A stretch of 11,738 nucleotides of DNA, taken from NCBI GenBank assembly GCA_045604405.1, contig JAZUNZ010000007.1, positions 1 to 11,738 on the forward strand. Reading direction: 5' to 3'. This document shows positions 1-7,360 of the stretch, piece after piece (position 1 is the first letter of the stretch; each line of letters opens with the position of its first letter). The position numbers and the translations under genes were made by a program. Source of the stretch: UMGS1649 sp045604405 (GTDB lineage: Bacteria; Bacillota; Clostridia; TANB77; CAG-465). The notes beneath the pieces were generated by a model. That model was not told the DNA's origin. It saw only the letters and a list, made by a program, of their open reading frames with translations, and made no database searches.

Positions 1-546
1 ATAAATACTGATTTTAGAGTTGCTATTGAGTGTAATGAAATTGCTCTTGATAAAGATATAGGTGATTATGAAAGGGCGTTGGCTGTTATTTTTAAATTAT
101 ATGGGGAAAAAGGACTAAATGATTTTGAAAACCATGAGAAGTTGTTAGAATTAGCACAAAAGTTTTTATCAATAAACAAAAATTCTGATAATAACGATAA
201 TGATGAACCAGATATGGATTTTGTGCAAGATATGGACTATATAAAAGCAAGTTTTATGAGTGATTATAATATAAACCTTGATGACAGAGAAATGCATTGG
301 TGGGAATTTTTTAATCTCATAAACGGATTGTCGAGTAGCGAGATAGGTAATTGTTGTGTATTAAATAGGGTTAGAAATTTAAGAACATATGATGTGTCAC
401 AAATAAAAGATAAAAAAGAAAGAGAAAAAATAGTTAAGGCTAAGAAACAAGTGGCATTGAAAACGAATGAAAAAGAAAATAATTTAACCAAAGAGCAAGA
501 AGAAAGCATGCGTAGATTCAATGAAAAATTTTTAAGAAGGGAGTGA
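1..546 (+). CDS. Gp15-family phage protein, probable tail assembly chaperone (5' partial)
   Basis: The reading frame is open from the first base to a TGA at 544-546, giving 181 visible residues, so the true start lies outside the window. The first residues (INTDFRVAIE, then DYERALAVIFKLYG) and the later HWWEFFNLINGL and SQIKDKKEREK stretches match the Bacteriophage Gp15 family (as in Listeria phage A118) from memory. Proteins in this position, directly upstream of the tape measure, are generally regarded as tail assembly chaperones that coat the tape measure before tube polymerisation. That role is inferred from position. The middle is Asn/Asp-rich and low in complexity (about residues 60-75 of the visible part). 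The C-terminus is highly charged and probably helical. A TTG at 79 could be read as a start, but homology-like sequence continues upstream, so it is not used. The stop overlaps the ribosome binding site of the tape-measure gene, suggesting translational coupling. Confidence 0.88.
   Translation: MNTDFRVAIECNEIALDKDIGDYERALAVIFKLYGEKGLNDFENHEKLLELAQKFLSINKNSDNNDNDEPDMDFVQDMDYIKASFMSDYNINLDDREMHWWEFFNLINGLSSSEIGNCCVLNRVRNLRTYDVSQIKDKKEREKIVKAKKQVALKTNEKENNLTKEQEESMRRFNEKFLRRE
537..543 (+). promoter_or_regulatory. Ribosome binding site of the tape-measure gene
   Basis: AAGGGAG lies seven bases before the GTG at 551 and sits inside the last codons of the upstream gene. It decides the non-ATG start: the reading frame is closed by a TAA at 533-535, so no earlier start is available, and the next in-frame ATG lies ten codons later without a comparable site. 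Confidence 0.75.
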
Positions 547-550
547 TTTT

Positions 551-2761
551 GTGGATGGATGGGTAGTTATTGGAACCAAAATGGATTCTAAAGAACTAGA
601 AAAAGATTTAAAAAATGCTGAACGAAGATTAAAACAGTATGAAAAAGAATCAGAAAAACTAACAAAAGCAAAGACAAAAGTTGAAGTAGATTTACAACCT
701 TATGAGGAACAAAAAAGACTTATTCAAGAAATGACAGATGAAATGAATCAATATGCTCAAAGTGAAGCCGATGTAAGCAAAAATCTTAATATAGAAAAAG
801 CACAACTTGAAGAGTTGAATCAAAAGTATTCAAAACAGATTCAAAATCTCGAAAAAATTAATACTAAAATAAAAGAAAACACTAAAAATCAAGATATTGT
901 TAAGAGTCAAATAGAAGAAACAAATAATAAATTAAAAAAAATTAAGGGATATAAAAACATTAACGATATTACTAAAGATATAGATAAGTCCACGTCTAAT
1001 GTTCTTAAAAAAATAGCAAAATGGACTCTTGCTGTTTTTGGGGTTAGAAGTGCTTATATGTTTGTCAGACAAGCTGCTAGCACGTTAGCACAATACAATG
1101 AACAAATAGGTACTGATTTAGAATATATTAATTTTGCTTTAGCAAGTATGTTACAACCGGTTATAGAAGGAATAATAAGTCTAGTATACAAGTTGTTGGC
1201 ATACGTTAATTATCTTGCTGAGGCTTGGTTTGGGGTGAGTTTGTTTGCCAATGCAACTACAGAAGCATTTAACAAAACAAATAAAGCTGCAAAGGAGTTG
1301 CAAAAAACTACAACCGGATTTGATGAAATGAATGTTATGCAAAGCAATTCTAGTGATAATAGTATAAAAAATCCAAGCAATGATCTATCTAAAAACATTA
1401 AAGATATTCCAATTCCAGGATGGTTAAAGTGGATAAAAGATAATTGGAAAATAATAGTAGGAGGATTACTTGCTATAGTTGGAGCAGTAACATTATTTGC
1501 TTTATTAGGGAACAAAGGATTAGGTAAAGTTGGTACTTCGTTTACCGGCTTTTTTAATAGTTTAGGAAAAGCTACAGAGGCAATAGCAATATTGGGAGGA
1601 CTAACTCTTGTTATACAAGCAATTTCAGGTTTAATAAGTAGTTTTGCAGAAAGTGGGTTATCCTTAGGAACTGTTGCCGGATTATTAGGTGTTGTTTTGG
1701 GAGAAGTCGCTATAGGATTTACCTTATTAGCAGCAGCTACAAAATTGATGGATTGGTCTGGTATTGCTGGTGCAGCTGTTATACTGGGAGGATTTGCATT
1801 GGTTTTAACATCTGTTAGTAATTTATTAAATACGTTTGCTAAAACAGGCACTAACGTTGGTGATGTTGGATTACTATTAATATCAGTCTTTGGAGTTATA
1901 GTTGGACTTATGACATCAGTGGCAGTGTTAGGACCATTAATGACAGCGGGTCTACTTCCATTTGCGGCAGTTATGGGCGTTCTAATGGCAACATTAGGTG
2001 TTATGGCTTTGACATTACCTACAATACTAGATGCGACAGCAGATTTTATTGAAAGAACTGCTCCTAAACTTGAAAGTATATTAAAAACTATAGGTGATTT
2101 ATTAGTTAACATAATTTATTCGTTGGGAACTTCATTACCACCAATTATTCAAAGTGTTGGAAGCCTATTTACAAATATCTTTAATGGAGTGTCTAAGGTA
2201 ATAAATACAGTTGGTAACACAATAGTAAATATTTTAAATACAGCCAAATCATTGGTCACAACAGTATTAAAGTCAATATTAGATTTTATAAATAAACTAG
2301 GACCTGCAATAAATAACTTTGTAGATAATGCGATTCAAGCGGTTACTAAATTGGTAAACTTTATGATTAGTGCGATTGAATATTTAGTAAACACACTGAT
2401 TGTAGATGGAGTTAATAAAATAATCAAAGCAATTAATAGTGTTGCAGAATATGTCGGAATTTCAATACCAACAGTTCCTCAATTTACTATAAAAAGATTC
2501 GTTCCTAAGTTAGCGGTTGGAGGTATTATTAGTATGCCAGGCAAAGGTGTTCCGGTTGGATACGGACAAGCATTAGGCGGAGAATCCGGAAGAGAAGGAG
2601 TTTTACCTTTAACAAATAGTCAAGCAATGGAAGAATTAGGGAGTGCAATAGGAAGATATATAACAGTTGATTTAACTAATTATATAGAATTAGATGGAAG
2701 AAAGATAGCAAGACATCAATCTAAGATACAATCCAACATGAATTTTGCTATGAATAAGTAG
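551..2761 (+). CDS. Phage tail tape-measure protein
   Basis: A 736-residue protein starting with GTG behind a good Shine-Dalgarno site. The opening (MDGWVVIGTKMDSKELEKDL) is the typical start of tape-measure proteins in phages of Gram-positive bacteria. Residues about 13-135 are a charged, heptad-like coiled coil. From about 155 the protein turns hydrophobic, with putative membrane-type segments near 157-180, 299-320, 345-362, 372-398, 402-425 and 438-490. This fits a protein that spans the tail lumen and is thought to enter the host membrane at DNA ejection. The C-terminus (LAVGGIISMPGKGVPVG, then GREGVLPLTNSQAMEELG) is a conserved tape-measure tail that meets the tail tip. Residues 344-384 and 408-448 form a degenerate internal repeat. 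No peptidase or lysozyme domain is visible. At the usual rule of about 0.15 nm per residue the tail would be about 110 nm, implying a siphovirus. The gene order (chaperone, tape measure, tail tip) agrees. Confidence 0.93.
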   Translation: MDGWVVIGTKMDSKELEKDLKNAERRLKQYEKESEKLTKAKTKVEVDLQPYEEQKRLIQEMTDEMNQYAQSEADVSKNLNIEKAQLEELNQKYSKQIQNLEKINTKIKENTKNQDIVKSQIEETNNKLKKIKGYKNINDITKDIDKSTSNVLKKIAKWTLAVFGVRSAYMFVRQAASTLAQYNEQIGTDLEYINFALASMLQPVIEGIISLVYKLLAYVNYLAEAWFGVSLFANATTEAFNKTNKAAKELQKTTTGFDEMNVMQSNSSDNSIKNPSNDLSKNIKDIPIPGWLKWIKDNWKIIVGGLLAIVGAVTLFALLGNKGLGKVGTSFTGFFNSLGKATEAIAILGGLTLVIQAISGLISSFAESGLSLGTVAGLLGVVLGEVAIGFTLLAAATKLMDWSGIAGAAVILGGFALVLTSVSNLLNTFAKTGTNVGDVGLLLISVFGVIVGLMTSVAVLGPLMTAGLLPFAAVMGVLMATLGVMALTLPTILDATADFIERTAPKLESILKTIGDLLVNIIYSLGTSLPPIIQSVGSLFTNIFNGVSKVINTVGNTIVNILNTAKSLVTTVLKSILDFINKLGPAINNFVDNAIQAVTKLVNFMISAIEYLVNTLIVDGVNKIIKAINSVAEYVGISIPTVPQFTIKRFVPKLAVGGIISMPGKGVPVGYGQALGGESGREGVLPLTNSQAMEELGSAIGRYITVDLTNYIELDGRKIARHQSKIQSNMNFAMNK
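1580..1894 (+). repeat. Degenerate 64-residue internal repeat in the tape-measure protein
   Basis: Protein residues 344-384 (nucleotides 1580-1702) and 408-448 (1772-1894) align without gaps at an offset of 64 residues, with 18 of 41 positions identical by hand count. Each copy has the order ILGG, LV, S-x-L, FA, G, G-x-V, LL. Both are hydrophobic helical segments, and the offset suggests duplication of one structural unit. The DNA copies have diverged strongly. Confidence 0.55.
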
Positions 2762-2769
2762 GTGATAGT

Positions 2770-3141
2770 ATGTATATAGATGCAAATAGTTTAATAGTGA
2801 ACGGACTCAATTTAGGGTCTTTTATTTTGGAAGCAAAATATGGTTATTATAAACTTTGGAGCGAAGATAGCGGAAGAAATCTAGCAGGCACTCAAAGTGG
2901 TACTTTGATAGGTATATTTCCAAAAATCATAGTTCAATTTAAAAAAATGTCTAGGGAAGAACTAGAAAAAATAGCACCAATATTAGATAGTCCTATTCAA
3001 AATGTTACTTATTATGATCCCGTTAAAAAGCAAAATATCACAATGTCTACTTATACTGGTGATTGGGAATTAGTAAATAGAGGAATACTACAAAATCAAG
3101 GTTTTAGTTGTTCTTTTATAGCTAGAAAGAAGAGGTCCTAA
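2770..3141 (+). CDS. Small tail protein in the distal-tail (Dit) slot
   Basis: A 123-residue protein starting at ATG, eight bases after the tape-measure stop, with a modest AGGTG site overlapping that stop. It has no signal peptide or membrane segment. It reads as a compact alpha/beta domain: an N-terminal strand pair (SLIVNGLNLG), a middle with IFPKIIVQFKKMSREELEKI, then TYYDPVKKQNITMSTYTGDW and a closing strand ending in a basic tail. The pattern of a short domain with a YxDP motif followed by a strand carrying TYTGD resembles small phage proteins annotated as DUF6711, but I cannot confirm membership. It lies between the tape measure and the Tal-like hub, where siphophages encode Dit, yet it is about half the usual Dit length. 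It could be a tube-tip adaptor equivalent to the N-terminal belt domain of Dit. Tail assignment is secure from context; the exact role is inference. Confidence 0.6.
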   Translation: MYIDANSLIVNGLNLGSFILEAKYGYYKLWSEDSGRNLAGTQSGTLIGIFPKIIVQFKKMSREELEKIAPILDSPIQNVTYYDPVKKQNITMSTYTGDWELVNRGILQNQGFSCSFIARKKRS

Positions 3142-5045
3142 TGAAAACACATACGCAAGGGTTTAAAAATCAAATTAAAGAATTAGGTAGAGAAATAGAT
3201 AGCAAGATAACTTATGGTAACACTATCATAAGTGCAGAAGAGTTGTTTTCTGTTTCTCCTATTCTTTATGGGGATATATTAAAATCAGTTATGAAACAAC
3301 TTGATTTTGAGAGTTCTATTAAAGTTCCTGTAAATACTATCATTAACTATAAATTTGGATTAAAAGTTGATGGTGAATATGAATATATAGATTATGGTAA
3401 CTACATTGTATATTCGAGCGAATATAACGAAGATACAAAGACATACAAACATACTTGTTATGATAAATTGCTTTTTACTATGAAAGAATACAAATCGCTA
3501 GAAAATGGAACTTTTCCAATGACTGTTAGAGATTATATAACGAATGTTTGTTTAGATTGTGGATTATTGTTTATAGATACATTAAAAGAGTTTGCTAACT
3601 ATGATAAAACAATAGAAAGTGATTTGTATGCTAATTTAGGTTATACATATAGAGATGTTTTAGATGAATTAGCACAAGTTACAGCAAGTACAATTTGTTT
3701 AAATAAACATGATTCTGTTGAGATTAGGTACATTACTGAAACGAACGATACTATTGATTCTGAGTATCTAAAAGACGTAAATGTTAAGTTCGGTGAAAAA
3801 TATGGACCAATAAACTCCATAGTATTGAGCCGTAGTGCTGAATCAGATAATGTTTATAAACAAGATGAAGAAAGTGTTGCTGAAAATGGCTTATGTGAAT
3901 TGAAAATAATTGATAACCAAATAATGAATGATAATAATCGTAGTGACTTTTTACCCGATATTTTAGAAAAATTAAATGGATTAGAATACTACATAAACGA
4001 TTTTACTAGTACAGGAATACTTTATTATGATCTTTGTGATAGATATACAATTCAAACAGAAGAGAACACATATAGTTGTGTTCTTTTTAATGATGAACCT
4101 AAAATCACACAAGGAATAGTAGAAGACATTTATACAGAAAGACCAATTCAAAGTGAAACTGATTATGATAAAGCAGACAAAACAGACAGAAGAATCAGCA
4201 AAGTCTTTATGATTGTTGATAAGCAAGAAAAAGAAATAAATGCAACAGTAGAAAAAGTAGGTGCACATGGTACTGCAATAACAAATTTGCAAATTAGAGA
4301 TGGAGAAATACAAACCAACATAGATGACGCAAATGGCAACATTGCACAATTAAAAGCAACTGTTGAAGGGTTGGAGAACAATGTTACAACTGTTGGTGGG
4401 GGAAACTTAATAAAAGATAGTCTTGGTTCGTTAAATGATGGTTCTTGGTCTGACAATGTAACTACTATAAGAGACACATATACGCTAGGAAATAGTATTG
4501 CAGGTCAAGGTATAATGCTTAATGCAAATACAATAGAACAAAAGATACAACTACCAAATGAAGTGCACACTCTGTCTTTTAAATATAAAAAGTTGTTATC
4601 AACAATAAATGCAAAATTGTATGTAAATGATGTAGTTTTTAATTTGGATCAAATTGAAACAACTGAATTTATACATCAGATAAATGTAGTTAATAATTCA
4701 GTGACTATAAAATTTGAATGTGATACTAATAACGGATGTTACATATTAGATTTGATGCTTAATTTAGGGACTAGCAAAGATGCGTGGACTCAAAATGCAA
4801 ATGAGACTTCAACCGATACTGTCAAAATTGGTAAAGGAATTCAAGTTGAAGACAGTAAATATGGAACATATTGGAGAGCAGATGCTGATGGTACAAGAAT
4901 AATCAATAAAGTTACTGGAGATATCGTACAACAAGCAACTGACAAAGGAACCGAAACAAACGAATTTACAAGTCGTAGTACATCAATAGTAAATGGAGTG
5001 TTATTTACTAGAGTTGGTGATCAAGTTTGGGAAAGCGTGGTGTAA
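3141..5045 (+). CDS. Tail hub / tail-associated (Tal-like) minor structural protein
   Basis: A 634-residue protein whose ATG overlaps the previous stop by one base (TAATG), with AGAGG five bases upstream, so translation is probably coupled. Residues about 1-340 resemble the gp27-like hub that closes the tail tube, including the strand-rich DGEYEYIDYGNYIVYSSEYN and the helical TVRDYITNVCLDCGL that are usual in Gram-positive phage tail-tip proteins. Residues about 345-415 are a charged helical linker of coiled-coil type (RISKVFMIVDKQEKEINATV). Residues about 420-560 begin GGGNLIKDSLGS and look like a jelly-roll, carbohydrate-binding-like module. Residues about 565-634 (GIQVEDSKYGTYWRADADG to the end) resemble the conserved C-terminal segment of phage minor structural proteins. 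No peptidase or glycosidase catalytic motif is apparent, so any cell-wall-degrading function at the tail tip is not supported. It probably attaches the baseplate proteins encoded downstream. Confidence 0.78.
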   Translation: MKTHTQGFKNQIKELGREIDSKITYGNTIISAEELFSVSPILYGDILKSVMKQLDFESSIKVPVNTIINYKFGLKVDGEYEYIDYGNYIVYSSEYNEDTKTYKHTCYDKLLFTMKEYKSLENGTFPMTVRDYITNVCLDCGLLFIDTLKEFANYDKTIESDLYANLGYTYRDVLDELAQVTASTICLNKHDSVEIRYITETNDTIDSEYLKDVNVKFGEKYGPINSIVLSRSAESDNVYKQDEESVAENGLCELKIIDNQIMNDNNRSDFLPDILEKLNGLEYYINDFTSTGILYYDLCDRYTIQTEENTYSCVLFNDEPKITQGIVEDIYTERPIQSETDYDKADKTDRRISKVFMIVDKQEKEINATVEKVGAHGTAITNLQIRDGEIQTNIDDANGNIAQLKATVEGLENNVTTVGGGNLIKDSLGSLNDGSWSDNVTTIRDTYTLGNSIAGQGIMLNANTIEQKIQLPNEVHTLSFKYKKLLSTINAKLYVNDVVFNLDQIETTEFIHQINVVNNSVTIKFECDTNNGCYILDLMLNLGTSKDAWTQNANETSTDTVKIGKGIQVEDSKYGTYWRADADGTRIINKVTGDIVQQATDKGTETNEFTSRSTSIVNGVLFTRVGDQVWESVV

Positions 5046-5048
5046 AAG

Positions 5049-7358
5049 ATGGAATTAACTAAAAATTGGCAAAAAATAGGAGAAAAAGTAATTGGTAATG
5101 CTGGTTATGGGAATTACTTATTAAGACTTTATGGGAGATACATTAGTCAGTCTACCGAAGACAATTCTAGCCCTGTTCAAGTTGAATTAAGACATTATTC
5201 GCCAACAGGAAGTATTACATATTATAGTTCTAGTCAAAAAATAACTGGAGATATAGAAAAATCTAGTACTAACTCAACAAATAAGGTGTGTTATGCAGGA
5301 GATACAGTATTATTGACTGAAACAAAAACAATTCAACACGAAGAAGACGGTAGCAAATCAATTAGTATTGGGGCTAGTTTTACGAATAGTTATTTTGGTA
5401 ATACAGTAACAATAAATCAAGTGAGTGTTGACTTACCTAAAATAAATAGATTAACAACAGTAGTATTAAATAATGGAGAATATTTTTATATAGATAAAGA
5501 CGAATATGAACCAAATCCAATACCAGTAACACTAAACAAATATGTAGATTCATATACGACTAATTTAAAATTATATTATGAAACTTCAAGTGATGAGGGA
5601 ACACCTAGATATACGATAGGAGAAAGAACTAATTTTAATAGCACAACTCTATCTTTTACGGCAGTAGAGTTGAAAAATATATATGATGCTTTCCCAAACA
5701 CTTTTTTTACAAGAATTATTTGTGTAGTTGAATCTTATGAAAATGGCACAAAAATTGGAGAAACAGAATATATTTCGGTTGGTTTAATTTCTAGGGATGA
5801 TGCACAACCTGAATTTTCCGATTTTGAATATGCTGATACCAATGAAACTACATTAACATTAACTGGCAATTCACAAATTTTAGTCAAAGGATATTCTAAT
5901 GTAGAAATGAGTGTATCTCAAACAAATAAAGCAGTCGCTCATAAAGGAGCAACAATTAAGCAATATACATTTGCTAATAGGACACCAATACAAGATATAA
6001 CAGCAATTAATTATCCAATTAAAACAGAAAAATTTAAACCTCAAAATAAAGAACTAGGTGTTACTGCGATAGATAGTCGTGATTTGCCAGTTAAAGTATT
6101 AAAAACATTGAGTAGTGATGCAAACGCTTCTCAACCAATAATATCTTGGGATGGTGATTTGGATGGCAAAGAAGCTGTTGGAAATTTTTGCAAAGTTTCT
6201 GACAAAATATTCACTGCCGAAGAATTAATAGGAAAAATGGTTGAGATAACACAAGAAAGTGAAAAATTTGTAATTCCGATTGTTGAAACTGAAGTAATTG
6301 ATGATTATGGGACTATTTTGTTTTATGCCGGAAACGAAGAACTTGGAACAAACGCTATTGGATTTGTTAGAACAGCAAAACAAGAAGATTATCCAGGAGT
6401 GATCTTGAGTGGTTCACCAGGGACTTATTTTCTCTTTTACGTAGAAGACAACGTTACTTTGTTTTATGTATCTAAATTAATAGCTGCTGGCAATAAAACT
6501 TGGATAGAATACAAAGATATAGAAAAAATTAGTTTTACTGCAGAAAGAAAAAATGCAGGTACTTCAACTGAAGTAACATTAAAATTAAGCGGAAATATTT
6601 GGAATGGTAACTTTGGTAAAGAAGATAACAGCATTAAAGAAGCGATTTATAAATATAAAAAGACAACAGACACTGAATGGATTGATGGAACAACAACACT
6701 TAATGTAATAAAAAACGGTTCTACTTACTCATTAGAACAAGATATAGCAGGAGATTTAGGTGCTACTGGTTTTGATCAAGAAGAATCTTACGACATTTAT
6801 GTAGAAGTATCAGACCAACTATCAACTGTATCAGATACCTTTACATTGGGTGCGGGTAGTCCAGGGATCGCAAGATATAAAAACTGTGTGGCTTTGGGGG
6901 CTCCTTATGATGAAGCAATAGGCGGTAGAGTACAAATACAAAAAGTAACTGGAACTACAAACTTTGAAACAAACCTTTTAAAACAAGGAAAAGAAGTTGC
7001 TACAAAAGAGGATATTCCGGTTGGATGGGAAGATATAACAGACAAAGATGATGAAGTTATTGCTTATGCATCCAATATAACTTTTGAAAACAAAAAAATG
7101 TACAGAATTGCAAACAAATTTATTTATTTTGTGTGTACTGGTACTTGTTCGAGTAGTTCAACTTCTATTATAGTGGGAACTATCAATGAATATAACAGAC
7201 CTTTTTGCACAACGTATGCGGGAGCTTTTGGCGCCGGGAGTCAGCCAGCAACAGTTAGTGCTTCTAGCAGTGGTAATTTAACAGTACGTTCCACTTCTAA
7301 CAGTGGTTGGTTTGGTTTTTCGATAATGTGGGCAATAGATGAGAAAAGGAGTGATTAA
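5049..7358 (+). CDS. DUF859-type siphovirus tail/baseplate protein with inserted WDGD domain
   Basis: A 769-residue protein starting at ATG three bases after the previous stop. Its ribosome binding site is poor, so translation probably depends on coupling to the upstream gene. The start MELTKNWQKIG and the first 135 residues (GYGNYLLRLYGRY, then TKTIQHEEDGSKSISIGASF) match my memory of the siphovirus DUF859 family, found in streptococcal and other Gram-positive phages. Beta-rich domains follow at about 135-250 and 255-352. Residues about 356-480 hold an extra domain (WDGD at 367-370, KVSDKI at 382-387). After it, TAERKNAGTSTEVTLKLSG resumes the DUF859 pattern up to about 600. Residues 600-655 are a neck (GGRVQIQK, LLKQGKEVATKEDI). 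The C-terminal ~110 residues are Ser/Thr/Gly-rich and end in a beta-type tip that may contact the receptor. The structural role is well supported by order and family; receptor binding is inference. Confidence 0.78.
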   Translation: MELTKNWQKIGEKVIGNAGYGNYLLRLYGRYISQSTEDNSSPVQVELRHYSPTGSITYYSSSQKITGDIEKSSTNSTNKVCYAGDTVLLTETKTIQHEEDGSKSISIGASFTNSYFGNTVTINQVSVDLPKINRLTTVVLNNGEYFYIDKDEYEPNPIPVTLNKYVDSYTTNLKLYYETSSDEGTPRYTIGERTNFNSTTLSFTAVELKNIYDAFPNTFFTRIICVVESYENGTKIGETEYISVGLISRDDAQPEFSDFEYADTNETTLTLTGNSQILVKGYSNVEMSVSQTNKAVAHKGATIKQYTFANRTPIQDITAINYPIKTEKFKPQNKELGVTAIDSRDLPVKVLKTLSSDANASQPIISWDGDLDGKEAVGNFCKVSDKIFTAEELIGKMVEITQESEKFVIPIVETEVIDDYGTILFYAGNEELGTNAIGFVRTAKQEDYPGVILSGSPGTYFLFYVEDNVTLFYVSKLIAAGNKTWIEYKDIEKISFTAERKNAGTSTEVTLKLSGNIWNGNFGKEDNSIKEAIYKYKKTTDTEWIDGTTTLNVIKNGSTYSLEQDIAGDLGATGFDQEESYDIYVEVSDQLSTVSDTFTLGAGSPGIARYKNCVALGAPYDEAIGGRVQIQKVTGTTNFETNLLKQGKEVATKEDIPVGWEDITDKDDEVIAYASNITFENKKMYRIANKFIYFVCTGTCSSSSTSIIVGTINEYNRPFCTTYAGAFGAGSQPATVSASSSGNLTVRSTSNSGWFGFSIMWAIDEKRSD
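6114..6488 (+). other. WDGD/KVSDKI domain, copy A (in the DUF859-type protein)
   Basis: Codes for residues about 356-480 of the DUF859-type protein. Motifs in order are WDGD, G-x-E, F-x-KVSDKI, G-x-x-V, PIVE, GTYF and VSKL. From WDGD to PIVE it aligns without gaps to the copy in the next gene, with 22 of 47 residues identical. The DNA shares an exact 18-base word at 6192-6209. Domain edges are estimates. Function is unknown; a beta-rich binding module is a guess from its location in a baseplate protein. Confidence 0.65.
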
Positions 7359-7360
7359 GA

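Noticed and set aside
79..81. TTG as the start of the first gene
   Set aside because: The same frame is open to the window edge and its upstream residues (INTDFRVAIE...) match the N-terminal part of the Gp15 family, so the gene is truncated by the window instead.
405..440. A-rich runs in the Gp15-family gene as a possible -1 frameshift site
   Set aside because: The AAAAAAG run is out of phase for a canonical X XXY YYZ slip in the gene's frame, and no long overlapping frame would be gained. The frameshift known in tail chaperones is usually near the end of the preceding gene, outside this window.
544..546. TGA read as tryptophan (Mycoplasma-type code), given the high AT content
   Set aside because: Trp is encoded by TGG in the genes here, and the TGA at 544 falls exactly at a gene end with a ribosome binding site and start following, so the standard bacterial code fits.
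1210..2112. A 300-codon open frame on the minus strand inside the tape-measure gene
   Set aside because: It is antisense to a clear tape-measure protein, has the Pro/Asn/Thr-biased composition typical of reading AT-rich coding DNA backwards, resembles no family and has no ribosome binding site that I can see.
3981..4477. Two overlapping minus-strand open frames within the tail hub gene
   Set aside because: Cys/Ile/Ser-rich translations without recognisable domains, lying wholly within a well-supported plus-strand gene.
6600..7358. Variable receptor-binding C-terminus diversified by a retroelement
   Set aside because: No reverse transcriptase, no template repeat and no adenine-biased near-copy of the C-terminal coding region is visible in the window.
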